DNA of 64,000 nucleotides from Deinococcus sonorensis KR-87 (GTDB taxonomy: Bacteria > Deinococcota > Deinococci > Deinococcales > Deinococcaceae), in assembly GCF_040256395.1 (NCBI RefSeq), contig NZ_CP158299.1, forward strand, positions 2,845,001 to 2,909,000. Direction: 5' to 3'. Positions within the stretch are counted from its first letter, which is position 1. The number at the start of each line of letters is the position of its first letter. This document shows, piece by piece, positions 46,757 through 59,755 of the stretch. Both the position numbers and the translations under genes were made by a program. A model generated the notes under the pieces. That model did not search any database. It was not told the origin of the DNA and was given only the letters and a program-made list of their open reading frames with translations.

Positions 46757-47428
46757 TCAACCGGCAGGCGACGAGGTCAGCCGGTAGGGCGTGCCGGGCA
46801 GCTCCAGGGTGCCCGGCACCGGCGCCTGAAGCTGGATGTCGGTGGGCAGCAGACGGGCGGCGGTGTCGGTGGGAAACCAAGGCCGCCCCTCCCGCACCAG
46901 AATCAGCAGCCCGTGATGATCGCCCACCGGCTGAAAGGTTTCGGAGCCGCCCAGGTACGGGGTGAGTCCCAGCGCCCGGCCCAACGTGGTGGTCGCCGCC
47001 GGGACGTCCTGCACCGGGAGGCCCACCTCGCTGATGCTGAGCAGGCATTCCGGGCCGAAGGCGGCGGCGCTGGCGTTGTCGCGGGTGTGCCGAGCAATCA
47101 GCTCCAGCACATTGCCCTCCGGGTCCAGGAGGTAGACCATGCTGGCGTTCCACCCCTCGGAAAAGAAGCAGGTCTGGCCCTCCTCTGCCAGCAGCGCCGT
47201 GCGTTCTTCCAGCCAGTGCTGCGCCTCCGCCACCTGGTTGGTCGGAATGTCGAAGGCCAGGTGGGCGCCTCCGGCCACCTCGCCCTCACGGAACTCCAGC
47301 CGCGACCGGCCCACCTGCACGCTGAGCCGGGTGCCGGAGCGCTCGGTCGTCAGGCCCAGCACGTCGCGGTAAAACGCCTGAAGCGCGCCGAGATCACGGC
47401 CCGGCAGCTGAACCGCCTGGATCTGCAT
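46757..47428 (-). CDS. VOC/glyoxalase-like protein with two modules
   Basis: 223 residues: two VOC units, the first with AVQLPGRDLGALQAFYRDVL and LDPEGNVLELI, the second starting ISEVGLPVQDVPAA. The spacing of His/Glu ligands fits a metal-dependent lyase or dioxygenase fold; the substrate is not known. Confidence 0.85.
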   Translation of the reverse strand: MQIQAVQLPGRDLGALQAFYRDVLGLTTERSGTRLSVQVGRSRLEFREGEVAGGAHLAFDIPTNQVAEAQHWLEERTALLAEEGQTCFFSEGWNASMVYLLDPEGNVLELIARHTRDNASAAAFGPECLLSISEVGLPVQDVPAATTTLGRALGLTPYLGGSETFQPVGDHHGLLILVREGRPWFPTDTAARLLPTDIQLQAPVPGTLELPGTPYRLTSSPAG

Positions 47429-47468
47429 GCCCCAGTATGGCCGACCGGCACCTCCAGGTCACAACAAG

Positions 47469-47499
47469 CTGGGCCCCACACGTCAGGTGTGGGGCCCAG
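47469..47499 (-). terminator. terminator of the stress-protein gene
   Basis: Perfect 13-base arms (CTGGGCCCCACAC and its complement) with a 5-base loop, then GCTTGTTGT on the minus strand. Confidence 0.7.
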
Positions 47500-47513
47500 C
47501 AGACCAGCGGTCT

Positions 47514-48110
47514 TCAGTGGTGGTTGGTCGAGCGCTGGCTGCCGAGCCGGCCGCCGCCGCGCGCCGCATCCAGATCAATGGCCCCGTTCTTCTTGAAGAC
47601 CCGGATCGCCTCGTCGGCCTGCACATCCTGCTGGGCGCGCGCGAACACCAGCACGTGGCCGTCCTTGAGGCTCTGGTAGTAGTCCTCGGCCACCTGGGCC
47701 GGCATGCCGAACTGGCGCATCAGCTTGACGTAGTCGCCGTGGTCCGAGCCGGCCAGCGCCCCGAACAGCCCCCCCATGCCGATGCCGCCCAGCGCGCCGA
47801 ACAGCATGCCGTACAGCCCGCCCGTCTGGTAAATGCGGGTATCGGGAATGATCAGCAGCAGGATCCAGACCGGCACCGTCAGCGCCAGGCCGCCCAGCAG
47901 GCCCAGCCACATCCCGCGCAGCACGCTGCCGGAACCGGACGGCGCCCCCTCCTCAGGACTCACGCCGGTTTCCGAAGCGATCTGGTCTTCCTCAACGACG
48001 TCCAGCAGGGTAAAGCCCAGGTTGTCAGGACTGTAGCCACGGTCCTGGAGAGCCACCAGGGCGGTGCGGGCCTGGGCCGGTTCACGAAAGAGGGCAACGA
48101 CGCTTTCCAT
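47514..48110 (-). CDS. membrane-associated stress protein, YflT/17M-like
   Basis: 198 residues from ATG 48110. N-terminal MESVVALFREPAQARTALVA and DRGYSPDNLGF match the YflT-type (general stress protein 17M) domain. A Gly-rich double hydrophobic segment in the middle (about 65-125, with GGLYGMLFGALGGIGMGG) suggests membrane insertion. Function unknown. Confidence 0.75.
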   Translation of the reverse strand: MESVVALFREPAQARTALVALQDRGYSPDNLGFTLLDVVEEDQIASETGVSPEEGAPSGSGSVLRGMWLGLLGGLALTVPVWILLLIIPDTRIYQTGGLYGMLFGALGGIGMGGLFGALAGSDHGDYVKLMRQFGMPAQVAEDYYQSLKDGHVLVFARAQQDVQADEAIRVFKKNGAIDLDAARGGGRLGSQRSTNHH

Positions 48111-48117
48111 TGCTCTG

Positions 48118-48123
48118 GTTGTA
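48118..48123 (-). promoter_or_regulatory. -10 element, leaderless stress-protein gene
   Basis: TACAAC with an extended TGA on its 5' side, 7 bases before ATG 48110 on the minus strand. Confidence 0.4.
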
Positions 48124-48180
48124 TCATGCCGGCCCGCTTTGGGGCGAGGGACAAAGCGCACGGCGCCCCCTGACACAGCC

Positions 48181-48903
48181 TTAAGGCGTCTGGCCCAGCA
48201 CGTCGTCCGACTCGGTGGCCTCGTCCAGCGCCTCCAGATGGGCCGCGTCGTTGAAGGCCAGCAGCGTGCCGCCCTCCGGCGACAGCAGCACCCGCGTGAT
48301 GCTGGTGTTGGTGACCGACAGCCGCGCCCAGGCCCGCTCCGACACGCCGCCCAGTGCCAGCCCCACCGCCACCCGCACCACGCCGCCGTGCGTGAACACC
48401 AGCACCCGCTGCCCGGCATGCCGCTCCGCCAGCTGCGCGAAGGTGACGCCGGCGCGGGCATACAGGTCCTGCATGCTCTCGCCGCCGGGCCGCCGGGTGA
48501 GCCAGGGGTCGGCCCGCAGCGCCTGCAGGTACTCGGGGTGGTCCAGCCGGATCTGCGAGAGCGCCTTGCCGCTCAGCTCGCCCACGTCAATCTCGCGCAG
48601 GCCCACGTCGGTCTGGACCGGCGGGGCGCCCGTCAGCCGCTCCGACACGCTCAGCGCCGTATCGAGCGCACGTCTCAGGTCGCTGCTGTACACGCCCCCG
48701 AAACTCTGGCCGGTCAGCCGCTCCGCCAGGCTGGCCGCCTGCAGCCGCCCGACCGCACTGAGCGGCACGTCAGACTGGCCCTGGTAGCGGCCCTCCAGGT
48801 TCCAGGTGCTCTCGCCGTGCCGGATCACCCAGAACTCGGTGCTGCGGGTGCGCTCCAGGCCGGGCATGCCGGTGGGCGGGCGGTAGTGTGCGGCCTCGCT
48901 CAC
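48181..48903 (-). CDS. histidine phosphatase family protein (phosphoglycerate mutase-like)
   Basis: 240 residues from GTG 48903. The phosphohistidine motif RHGES is near residue 28, SSDLRRALDTA and the second histidine in FTHGGVVRV complete the site. It overlaps the purM stop by four bases, so it is expressed with purM. Could be a phosphatase rather than a mutase. Confidence 0.9.
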   Translation of the reverse strand: MSEAAHYRPPTGMPGLERTRSTEFWVIRHGESTWNLEGRYQGQSDVPLSAVGRLQAASLAERLTGQSFGGVYSSDLRRALDTALSVSERLTGAPPVQTDVGLREIDVGELSGKALSQIRLDHPEYLQALRADPWLTRRPGGESMQDLYARAGVTFAQLAERHAGQRVLVFTHGGVVRVAVGLALGGVSERAWARLSVTNTSITRVLLSPEGGTLLAFNDAAHLEALDEATESDDVLGQTP

Positions 48904-49976
48904 GGCGAATCCAGCAGCGTGACGCCCTGCCCCGGCACCAGCTGTCCGATCTGCCAGGGCTGCTCGCCCGCCGCATTCAGTACCGCCAGCGCCGGGGTGA
49001 GCTGCTCGGCCGGCACCATGAACAGGAAGCCCACGCCCATGTTGAGGGCATGGAAGGCGTCCTGGCGGCTGACCTGACCCCGCTCCACGATCAGCTGGAA
49101 GAGCGGCGGCACGGTCCAGCTGCCCAGCTGCAGCTGCATGCCAACGCCCTGCGGGAAGATGCGCGGCGGGTTGTCGATCAGGCCGCCGCCGGTGATGTGG
49201 GCCATACCGCGCACCTCCACCTCAGCGCGCTGCAGCGCCTCGAAGGCCGCCAGATAGCTGCGGTGGGGGCGCAGCAGCGCCTGCTGGAGGCTCTCGCCCA
49301 GCGCCGGGTGGGGCGCGTCCCAGTCCAGGCCGTCCAGCACGCGGCGGGCCAGACTGTAGCCGTTGGTGTGCAGGCCGGTGCTGGGCAGGGCAATCACGGC
49401 GTCGCCCGGCTGCAACCGCTCGCCGGTAACCAGGGCCGGGCGATCCACCACGCCCACAATGGTGCCCACGATGTCCAGCTCACCTTCGACGTAGACGCCG
49501 GGCATCTCGGCGGTCTCGCCGCCCAGCAGGGCCGCGCCCACCGCTTCGCAGGCGCCGGCCGCCCCGGTCACGAACTCGGCCACCGCCTCCGGGATCAGCC
49601 GCCCCATGGCGATGTAGTCCAGAAAGAACAGCGGCCGGGCGCCCTGCACCAGGATGTCGTTGGTGCAGTGGTTGACGATGTCGGCGCCCAGGTGGTCGTA
49701 GCGGCCCGCCCGGGCCGCGATCTTGGTCTTGGTGCCCACCCCGTCGGTGCTGGCCACCAGCACCGGATCGGTGAGCCCGCTGAAGCCCGGGCGGAACAGG
49801 CCGCCAAATCCGCCCAGGCCGCTGAGCACCTGCCCGCGCAGTCCGGCGGCCTGGTGGGTGCGGGCCACCGCGCCCTTCATCAGCGCCACAGCGCGGTGTC
49901 CAGCCTCGATGTCGACGCCGGAGAGCTGGTAGGCGCTGGGCGTGGGGCCTTCGGTATGGTCAGTGTCGTTCGGCAT
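48900..49976 (-). CDS. purM: phosphoribosylformylglycinamidine cyclo-ligase PurM
   Basis: 358 residues. AIR synthetase of purine biosynthesis. DGVGTKTKIA (ATP-grasp-like P-loop of the PurM superfamily), VNHCTNDILVQGA, GGETAEMPGVY and GLHTNGYSLAR are diagnostic. A TACACT box lies about 12 bases upstream of ATG 49976. PurM-type fold is complete. Confidence 0.97.
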   Translation of the reverse strand: MPNDTDHTEGPTPSAYQLSGVDIEAGHRAVALMKGAVARTHQAAGLRGQVLSGLGGFGGLFRPGFSGLTDPVLVASTDGVGTKTKIAARAGRYDHLGADIVNHCTNDILVQGARPLFFLDYIAMGRLIPEAVAEFVTGAAGACEAVGAALLGGETAEMPGVYVEGELDIVGTIVGVVDRPALVTGERLQPGDAVIALPSTGLHTNGYSLARRVLDGLDWDAPHPALGESLQQALLRPHRSYLAAFEALQRAEVEVRGMAHITGGGLIDNPPRIFPQGVGMQLQLGSWTVPPLFQLIVERGQVSRQDAFHALNMGVGFLFMVPAEQLTPALAVLNAAGEQPWQIGQLVPGQGVTLLDSP

Positions 49977-49988
49977 CTGTCGCCGGCC

Positions 49989-49994
49989 AGTGTA
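49989..49994 (-). promoter_or_regulatory. -10 element for purM
   Basis: TACACT on the minus strand, 12 bases before ATG 49976, so a very short leader. Confidence 0.5.
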
Positions 49995-50060
49995 CCAGGG
50001 TGGCCCGGAGGTCTGGAGGGGCGTTCTGGGCAGGCACGTCCCCGCAGGCCCACAGGTTGA

Positions 50061-50078
50061 GGGCGGCCGAAGCCGCCC
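50061..50078 (-). terminator. terminator after valS
   Basis: GGGCGGC-TTCG-GCCGCCC on the minus strand, 16 bases past the valS stop at 50095. Confidence 0.7.
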
Positions 50079-50094
50079 CCGGACACCCTGAGTT

Positions 50095-52838
<2,744 letters not shown>

Positions 52839-52842
<4 letters not shown>

Positions 52843-53309
52843 ACAGACTCCTGAAGATGATGCCAGAGGGCGGGCAGCGCCGTGTCCATGTCCCAGTCCA
52901 GGGCCGGGCGGTCCAGCGGAGCCCAGCGGTACTGGAACACCTCGCCGTCCGCCGGGTGGGTCCAGGTTTCCGGCAGCCCGTCCGGGGCCCGGAAGGCAAA
53001 CGCGTGGCAGACCTGATGCGTCAGGCGCTCCGGCAGCTGCCGCCGCCATTCGTACGACAGCAGGTGCACCGGAGCGCTCAGCCGCAGCCCGGATTCCTCC
53101 CACAGCTCGCGCACGGCGGCTTCTGCGGGCGACTCGCCCGGCTCCACGCCGCCGGCCGGGAGCTGCACCCCGGCGTCCGGCACGCCGACGTGGTCAAAGA
53201 CCAGCAGCCGCTCGCCCTGCACCACAAAACACAAGGCCTTCTCGCGCCGCCGGTCACGCGCCGCACAGGCCCGCGCCAGCTGCATGGATGGAAATTTCTG
53301 AATGCCCAT
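52839..53309 (-). CDS. Nudix hydrolase cotranscribed with valS
   Basis: 156 residues from ATG 53309, preceded by GGGGG. The Nudix box is GGVEPGESPAEAAVRELWEE followed by SGL. Substrate unknown. The gene lies between the T-box leader and valS, with its stop overlapping the valS start, so its level should follow valine-tRNA charging. An alternative ATG at 53285 would remove eight residues. Confidence 0.82.
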
Positions 53310-53330
53310 AGTCCCCCGTCCGCACACACA

Positions 53331-53586
53331 ACAACGCCCCGCCCGCCTGCTGCTCTGCGGACGAGGCGCCAACTGGTCAGCGTTCCCGTGGTACCACCGC
53401 GTTTCCCTGAAATCAGGGCACTCGTGTGCGCTGTGACGGGCGCACCCGGAGGGGTCTAGTGGGCCATGGGCCGTTCTTCCCTCGATACTCGCGGGCGACG
53501 TTCTCCGGTGGCGTTCCCGGTCTGCCTCTCAGTCTGGGGCGGGCCTTCCTGTGGGTGCCGGCCGGGTACTCTTCCCGGTCATCGCT
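53331..53586 (-). promoter_or_regulatory. T-box riboswitch (valine) ahead of the Nudix-valS operon
   Basis: The highly conserved T-box sequence GCGGTGGTACCACGG is at 53400-53386 (minus strand). An AGTA loop-E element follows GGGAAG near the 5' end (53570-53567). A terminator stem, CGCCTCGTCCGC pairing with GCGGGCGGGGCG, then TTGTTGTG, occupies about 53367-53328. In uncharged-tRNA binding the T-box competes with this stem. A GTC triplet in GAACGTCG (53499-53497) could be the valine specifier, but the Stem I fold was not computed. Confidence 0.8.
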
Positions 53587-53592
53587 GCGGCG

Positions 53593-53598
53593 AGTATA
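53593..53598 (-). promoter_or_regulatory. extended -10 promoter of the T-box leader
   Basis: TGATATACT, an extended -10 (TATACT at 53598-53593) about 8 bases before the predicted leader start. Confidence 0.55.
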
Positions 53599-53639
53599 TC
53601 AGAGCCGCCGCGTAAGCCATGGCAAGCGGGCACCCTGTC

Positions 53640-54988
<1,349 letters not shown>

Positions 54989-54992
<4 letters not shown>

Positions 54993-55831
54993 ACGTGTTC
55001 GCCCAGCGCCATGTCCCGGTGATCGATGATCCTGGCCCCCAGGTCGCCCAGCTCGGCGCGCAGCCGCTCGGCCACCGCCACGCTGCGGTGCTGGCCAACG
55101 GTGCAGCCGACCGCCACGCTGTAACTGTGCCGCCCGGCCCCCTTTGCCCGCTCAGCACTCTGGCGCACGTACTCGCGCAGCTGCAGATAGAACGCCTCGC
55201 TGTCGGGGCCGTCAAAGACGTAGGCCGCCACCTCCGGGTCCTGCCCGGTGCGCGGCCGCAGCCGGGGGTCGTAGTAGGGGTTGGGCAGCGTCCGTACGTC
55301 CAGCACCAGATCGGCGTCGCGGGGGGGCGCATGCTTGAAGCCAAAGGTGGTGAGGCGCAGGTCGAAGTCCTGCTTCACATTCAGCAGCTGGGTGATGTGG
55401 GTCGCCAGCTGCGCGCCGGTCAGCCGGGTGGTGTCGATCACGATCTCGGCGAGGCTGCGCAGCACCGCCAGCAGCTCGCGTTCGCGCTGGAAGTCCAGCA
55501 TCAGGCTGTCCTCGCCCATCGGGTGGGTGCGGCGGGTCAGGTTGTAGCGGCGCAGCAGTTCCTCGTCGTCGGCCTCCAGAAAGATGATGCGCACGTCCTC
55601 GCGCCGCTTGAGCCGCTCCAGGCTCGGCTCCACCGCTGCCAGAAACTCGCGGGTGCGGGCGTCGGTGCTGACCGCCACCCGCTCCAGGCCACGGGCGCGC
55701 GCCAGGTCGCCCAGCGCGCCCCACAGCTCCGGCGGCAGGTTGTCCACGGCAAAATAGGCGGCGTCTTCCAGGGTCCGCAGCACGGTGCTCTTGCCGCTGC
55801 CCGAGAGGCCGGAAACCACGATAAAAGACAT
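54989..55831 (-). CDS. rapZ: RNase adapter/nucleotide-binding protein RapZ
   Basis: 280 residues. P-loop GLSGSGKST at 8-16, [19 protein letters not shown] and C-terminal [11 protein letters not shown]. RapZ in E. coli senses GlcN6P and controls glmS expression; with YvcK it forms a conserved pair linked to wall precursor supply. Upstream TACACT box 6 bases before ATG. Confidence 0.94.
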
Positions 55832-55837
55832 GGATTG

Positions 55838-55843
55838 AGTGTA
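55838..55843 (-). promoter_or_regulatory. -10 element, leaderless rapZ
   Basis: TACACT on the minus strand, 6 bases before ATG 55831. Confidence 0.55.
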
Positions 55844-55876
55844 GCGGCAAGCGGCCCCACGGGCGGCACCACCCGC

Positions 55877-56197
55877 TCAGTGCCGCGCCCCTCCGCTCCG
55901 GTGCAGCAGCGCCATCCCGACCACGATGAACCCGATGCCGCCCAGCGCCAGCCAGTAAAAGGCGTCGCGGAAGGACAGCCAGCCGATCACGGCGGTCAGG
56001 CCAGCGCCCACCCCGGACCAGATAGCGGAGGTGAGGCCCAGCGGCAGCACGGTCAGCCCCCGGCAGATCAGAAAGAACGCCGCCGCATCCCCCAGCACCG
56101 ACGGCAGCAGGCGGGTGCAGCCGGCGCTGGCCCGCAGCGCGCTGGTTCCGACCACCTCCGCGAGGATGGCCAGGGCAAGCATCAGGTAGACACTCAT
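55877..56197 (-). CDS. small multidrug resistance (SMR) transporter
   Basis: 106 residues, four transmembrane helices, the proton/drug glutamate at E14 in AILAEVVGTSAL, and PLGLTSAIWSGVGAGLTAVI, the usual SMR signature. SMR proteins export cationic drugs or guanidinium as dimers. Only ATG 56197 fits; the 21-codon upstream extension is unsupported. Confidence 0.88.
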   Translation of the reverse strand: MSVYLMLALAILAEVVGTSALRASAGCTRLLPSVLGDAAAFFLICRGLTVLPLGLTSAIWSGVGAGLTAVIGWLSFRDAFYWLALGGIGFIVVGMALLHRSGGARH

Positions 56198-56289
56198 CAG
56201 GCGCCCCGTGGCCCGGCACGACCCACCGGACCAGCGGCCGGTCAGGCCGCTGGTCCGCATTCCCCCATTCGGGGCGCGGGCCCACGGCC

Positions 56290-56295
56290 TACAAT
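56290..56295 (+). promoter_or_regulatory. -10 element, leaderless recF
   Basis: TACAAT ends 6 bases before GTG 56302. Confidence 0.55.
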
Positions 56296-56301
56296 GGGCC
56301 G

Positions 56302-57351
56302 GTGCAGCTGCTCTCGCTCTCGACCCTGAACTACCGCAACCTCCAGGACGCCACCCTGCCGTTCCCGGCGGGGGTCAGCGGCCTGTGGGGCGAGAACGGC
56401 GCCGGCAAGACCAACCTGCTGGAAGCCGCCTACCTGGCGCTGACCGGCCTCACCGACGCGCCCCGGCTGGAGCAACTGGTGCGCAGCGGTGAGCGTGAGG
56501 CGTACGTGCGCGCCGACCTGATGGCCGGCGGCAGCCTCAGCGTGCTGGAGACCGGTGTGGGCCGGGGCCGGCGCACCACCCGGGTGGACGGGGTGCGGGT
56601 GCGCGGTCAGGAGCTGCCGCGCGGCAGCGCCGTATGGATCCGCCCGGAAGACTCGGAGCTAGTGTACGGCCCGCCCACCCTGCGCCGCGCGTACCTGGAC
56701 GCGCTGCTGTCGCGCCTGAGTCCGCGCCACGCCCAGATGCTGCAGCGCTACGACCGCACGCTGGCCCAGCGCAACGCGGCGCTGCGGGCCGGCGAGGACT
56801 GGGCCATGGCCGTCTGGGACGAGTCGCTGGTCACGCTGGGCAGCGAGATCATGCAGCTGCGGCGCCGGGCGGCGGGCCGGCTGGCCGAGCTGGCCGCCGC
56901 CGCCCACGCGCAGCTGGGCAGCCAGAAGCCGCTGCAGCTGCAGCTGCAGGAATCCACCGACCCCGAGCGTTTCCGCCACGACCTGGGCCGCCGCCGCGCC
57001 GAGGAGCTGAGCCGCGGCGCAACGGTGGTGGGACCACACCGCGACGACCTGAACCTGACGCTGGGCGACTTTCCGGCCGGCGATTACGCCAGCCGGGGCG
57101 AAGCGCGCACCATCGCGCTGGCGCTGCGCAAAGCCGAGCTGGATCTGCTGACCGAGAAGTTCGGCGAGCAGCCAGTGCTGTTGATTGACGACTTCTCAGC
57201 TGAGCTGGACCCGCACCGCCGCGCCTTTCTGCTGCAGCTGGCCGCCAGTGTGCCGCAGGCGATCGTGACCGGCACCGAGGCGTTCCCGGGGGCGGCCCGC
57301 ACCCTGCACGTGGCGGCCGGCGGCGTGCTGGCGCAGGAGGTGGAGGCGTGA
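56302..57351 (+). CDS. recF: DNA replication/repair protein RecF
   Basis: 349 residues from GTG 56302. SMC-like ATPase: Walker A GENGAGKTNLL (30-40), the C-terminal signature SRGEARTIALALRKAE and Walker B VLLIDDFSAELD. RecF promotes RecR loading at gaps. Usual length; overlaps the next gene by four bases. Confidence 0.96.
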   Translation: MQLLSLSTLNYRNLQDATLPFPAGVSGLWGENGAGKTNLLEAAYLALTGLTDAPRLEQLVRSGEREAYVRADLMAGGSLSVLETGVGRGRRTTRVDGVRVRGQELPRGSAVWIRPEDSELVYGPPTLRRAYLDALLSRLSPRHAQMLQRYDRTLAQRNAALRAGEDWAMAVWDESLVTLGSEIMQLRRRAAGRLAELAAAAHAQLGSQKPLQLQLQESTDPERFRHDLGRRRAEELSRGATVVGPHRDDLNLTLGDFPAGDYASRGEARTIALALRKAELDLLTEKFGEQPVLLIDDFSAELDPHRRAFLLQLAASVPQAIVTGTEAFPGAARTLHVAAGGVLAQEVEA

Positions 57352-58202
57352 GGTCGCGCACCGGCCGCACCCACCAGATGGCCGGGCTGCTGGGCGAGAC
57401 GCTGGCCAAGCGGGGCCTGCGGCTGGGCGTCAGCCGTGCCCGCAGCGTGTTGATGTGGCCGCAGGCGGTGGGGCCGGAGATGGCCCGCCTGACCCGCGCG
57501 CGCAACCAGCACGGCACGACCCTGTACGTGGAAACCCGCGACAGCGCCCACGCCCACCACTTCACGCTGCAGCGGCACCACTTCCTGGCACGGCTGCAGG
57601 CGCTGCTGGGCGACCAGAGCGTCACCGAGTTGCGCTTCGTGGTGGGCACGCTGCCCACCGAGCCCAAGCCGCTGCCGCCCGACCCGCTGCCGGCCCCCGA
57701 TCTGGTGCGCGCCCGCGAGATGGTGCAGGAGGTGCCGGAGCCGCTGCTGGACGCCGCCCAGCGGGCCGCCGAGGCCATCACCCGTGCCCGGCGCTGGCGG
57801 GAGCAGCAGGGCTACCGCACCTGTCCGGTGTGCGGGGAGGCCACCCGCGAGCAGCCGTGCCGCGCCTGCACCCTGACGCTGCAGGACCCGCTGGTGTGCC
57901 GCGCGGCGCCACGGCTGGCGCGCGACCCCAGCCTGCTGCTGCGCCTGCCCGACACCCTGGGCGACAGCGGCACCCATGCCGCGCGCCACCTGGCGCTGCA
58001 GCAGCTGGCCGCCCAGATGGAACTGCTGGCGCTGGAGTGTGTGCGCAGCGGCGGCGAGCCGCACTACCAGGAGTTTCTGGCCGAGCAGGCGCGGCTGTAC
58101 GTGGCCCTGCTGCAGCGCCGCAGCCACGCCGTGTTGACCCGCGAGCACCGGCGGCTGCTGCCGGAGCGGGTGCGGCAGGTGCTGGAAGCCGAACAGCCGT
58201 AA
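57348..58202 (+). CDS. DUF721/DciA-like protein with zinc ribbon
   Basis: 284 residues from GTG 57348. Residues 10-100 resemble DUF721: LLGETLAKRGLRLGVSRARS, WPQAVGPEMARLTRA, and LYVETRDSAHAHHFTLQRH. DciA proteins, which promote DnaB loading in most bacteria, belong to this family and sit near recF. Beyond residue 155 is a zinc ribbon C159-x2-C162 and C171-x2-C174, then a helical tail with hydrophobic repeats (DTLGDSGTHAARHLALQQL). The extra 120 residues are not typical of DciA (about 100-170 residues). Confidence 0.75.
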   Translation: MRSRTGRTHQMAGLLGETLAKRGLRLGVSRARSVLMWPQAVGPEMARLTRARNQHGTTLYVETRDSAHAHHFTLQRHHFLARLQALLGDQSVTELRFVVGTLPTEPKPLPPDPLPAPDLVRAREMVQEVPEPLLDAAQRAAEAITRARRWREQQGYRTCPVCGEATREQPCRACTLTLQDPLVCRAAPRLARDPSLLLRLPDTLGDSGTHAARHLALQQLAAQMELLALECVRSGGEPHYQEFLAEQARLYVALLQRRSHAVLTREHRRLLPERVRQVLEAEQP

Positions 58203-58225
58203 CCCGGACCCGCGCCCAATTGGAG

Positions 58226-58243
58226 CCTGACCCTCAGGTCAGG
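58226..58243 (+). terminator. weak hairpin after the DciA-like gene
   Basis: CCTGACC-CTCA-GGTCAGG, 23 bases after the stop; no U-tract. Confidence 0.35.
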
Positions 58244-58257
58244 GCCGGTCCAGCCGC

Positions 58258-58263
58258 TACACT
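58258..58263 (+). promoter_or_regulatory. -10 element, leaderless moaB/mogA-like gene
   Basis: TACACT ends 6 bases before ATG 58270. Confidence 0.5.
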
Positions 58264-58269
58264 CCACAC

Positions 58270-58857
58270 ATGGGCCGTGAAGAACACCGGGAAGCCGCGC
58301 CGGACCGCATCCGGGCGGCCATCCTGACCATCAGCGACACCCGCACCGAGGCCACCGACACCAGCGGCCAGTACCTGATGCAGCAGCTGGCCGAGCACGG
58401 ACACGAACTGTCCGGCTACCGCATCGTGAAGGACGACGCGCTGGAGATCCGCAGCACGCTCAACACCCTGATGGCGCATGCCCAGGTGGTGATCAGCAGC
58501 GGCGGCACCGGCATCGCCGGGCGCGACGTGACCATTCCGGTGGTGGAGAGCCTGCTGACCAAGCCGATGCCCGGCTTCGGGGAGCTGTTCCGCATGCTGT
58601 CGTACCCGCAGGTGAAGGGCGCAGCCATGCTGTCCAGGGCGGTGGGCGGGCTGGCCAACCACACGCTGCTGTTCGCGCTGCCCGGCAGCCTCAACGCGGT
58701 GCAGACCGCCTGGGAGGGACTGCTGCGCGACGAGCTGAATCATCTGGTGTTCGAGATGACCCGCCACCTGCAGCCGCTTCACCCGGTGGTGCCGGTCACC
58801 GAGGACCTGCCCGAGATGGCCCGGGACGAGCTGCGGGTGCGCCCGCCTGAACTCTGA
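58270..58857 (+). CDS. molybdenum cofactor biosynthesis MoaB/MogA-type protein
   Basis: 195 residues. [37 protein letters not shown] (the MPT-binding loop), [10 protein letters not shown] and [17 protein letters not shown] are all conserved in MoaB/MogA. The C-terminal 25 residues are an extra charged tail. Which of the two enzyme types it represents cannot be decided by eye. Confidence 0.9.
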   Translation: MGREEHREAAPDRIRAAILTISDTRTEATDTSGQYLMQQLAEHGHELSGYRIVKDDALEIRSTLNTLMAHAQVVISSGGTGIAGRDVTIPVVESLLTKPMPGFGELFRMLSYPQVKGAAMLSRAVGGLANHTLLFALPGSLNAVQTAWEGLLRDELNHLVFEMTRHLQPLHPVVPVTEDLPEMARDELRVRPPEL

Positions 58858-58871
58858 GCGCAGGACTACTG

Positions 58872-59660
58872 ATGCCGACCCTCGAACCGATCACCGAGCT
58901 GACGCCCTTCTATCTGGCGGCGCTGGCGGCCCTGGCGGTGTGCTGGCTGGTACAGGTGGCCCGCCAGGCCCGGCAGGGCGAGCGGCCTCACTTCACGCTC
59001 CTGACGCCGGTGGCGCTGGCGCTGCTGGCCGCCGCCCCCCTTACCGAGGTGTACGCGCTGTTCGGAATGGGCGCCGCGCTGCTGCTGATCGGCTTCTACT
59101 GGCCCTACGCCTACCGGGCCGCGCCGCTCCCGCAGCAGGCCTCGGTCACGGCGCGGCCCGCGCTGGCGCTCACGACCGCCGGCCTGCTGCTGCTTTCACC
59201 TCAGCTGGCGGCCCCCTCTCCCGGGCTGGCCGTGACCGGCGTGAGCGCCCTGCTGCTGCTGATGGGCCTGCTGCTGACCCGGCTGCTGTTGCCGCTGCGG
59301 CGGGCTCCTTCCCTGCCGGCCGGCCTGAACGTGCGCTTCGGCAGCTCGCGCGTGCCGGCGCTGCCAGACCTGGAGCTGCATCTGGATCAGGGCACCGCGC
59401 GGCTGCACAACATCGGACCGGCCAACCTGTATCTGGCCGGCTGGTCTCCCGGCAGCGTCAACAGCTGGCTGATCCCCAGAGACGACACCGGCCATCCGCT
59501 GCAGCTGCTCCCCGCCGGCAGCGTGGCGACCCTGGCCCCCTGGCCCGCCCACGAGCAGGGACTGCGGGTCTGGTACGTGCGCCAGGATCAGCCGGACGTG
59601 CCGCTGCTGTACAGCGCCGAGTGGCAGGCCCCTGACCGGCCCAGCCGGGTCCTGAACTGA
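58872..59660 (+). CDS. hypothetical membrane protein
   Basis: 262 residues. Hydrophobic segments at about 12-30, 42-58, 60-78, 96-112 and 118-142, then a soluble C-terminal domain (about 155-262) rich in beta structure (ELHLDQGTARLHNIGPANLY, then ATLAPWPAHEQGLRVWYVRQ). The C-terminal half lies outside the last helix, and sidedness was not worked out. No family recognised. It lies 14 bases after moaB/mogA, so it may share its operon. Confidence 0.6.
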   Translation: MPTLEPITELTPFYLAALAALAVCWLVQVARQARQGERPHFTLLTPVALALLAAAPLTEVYALFGMGAALLLIGFYWPYAYRAAPLPQQASVTARPALALTTAGLLLLSPQLAAPSPGLAVTGVSALLLLMGLLLTRLLLPLRRAPSLPAGLNVRFGSSRVPALPDLELHLDQGTARLHNIGPANLYLAGWSPGSVNSWLIPRDDTGHPLQLLPAGSVATLAPWPAHEQGLRVWYVRQDQPDVPLLYSAEWQAPDRPSRVLN

Positions 59661-59743
59661 GCGGTCCGCCGGGCCGCACTTACGCTTCCTTGATCTGACC
59701 GCACTCGGTAAGACAACCAACCATTCAGCGCTGGGCCGGCCCG

Positions 59744-59749
59744 GACACT
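59744..59749 (+). promoter_or_regulatory. -10 element, leaderless SDR gene
   Basis: GACACT ends 6 bases before ATG 59756. Confidence 0.4.
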
Positions 59750-59755
59750 GCCTTC

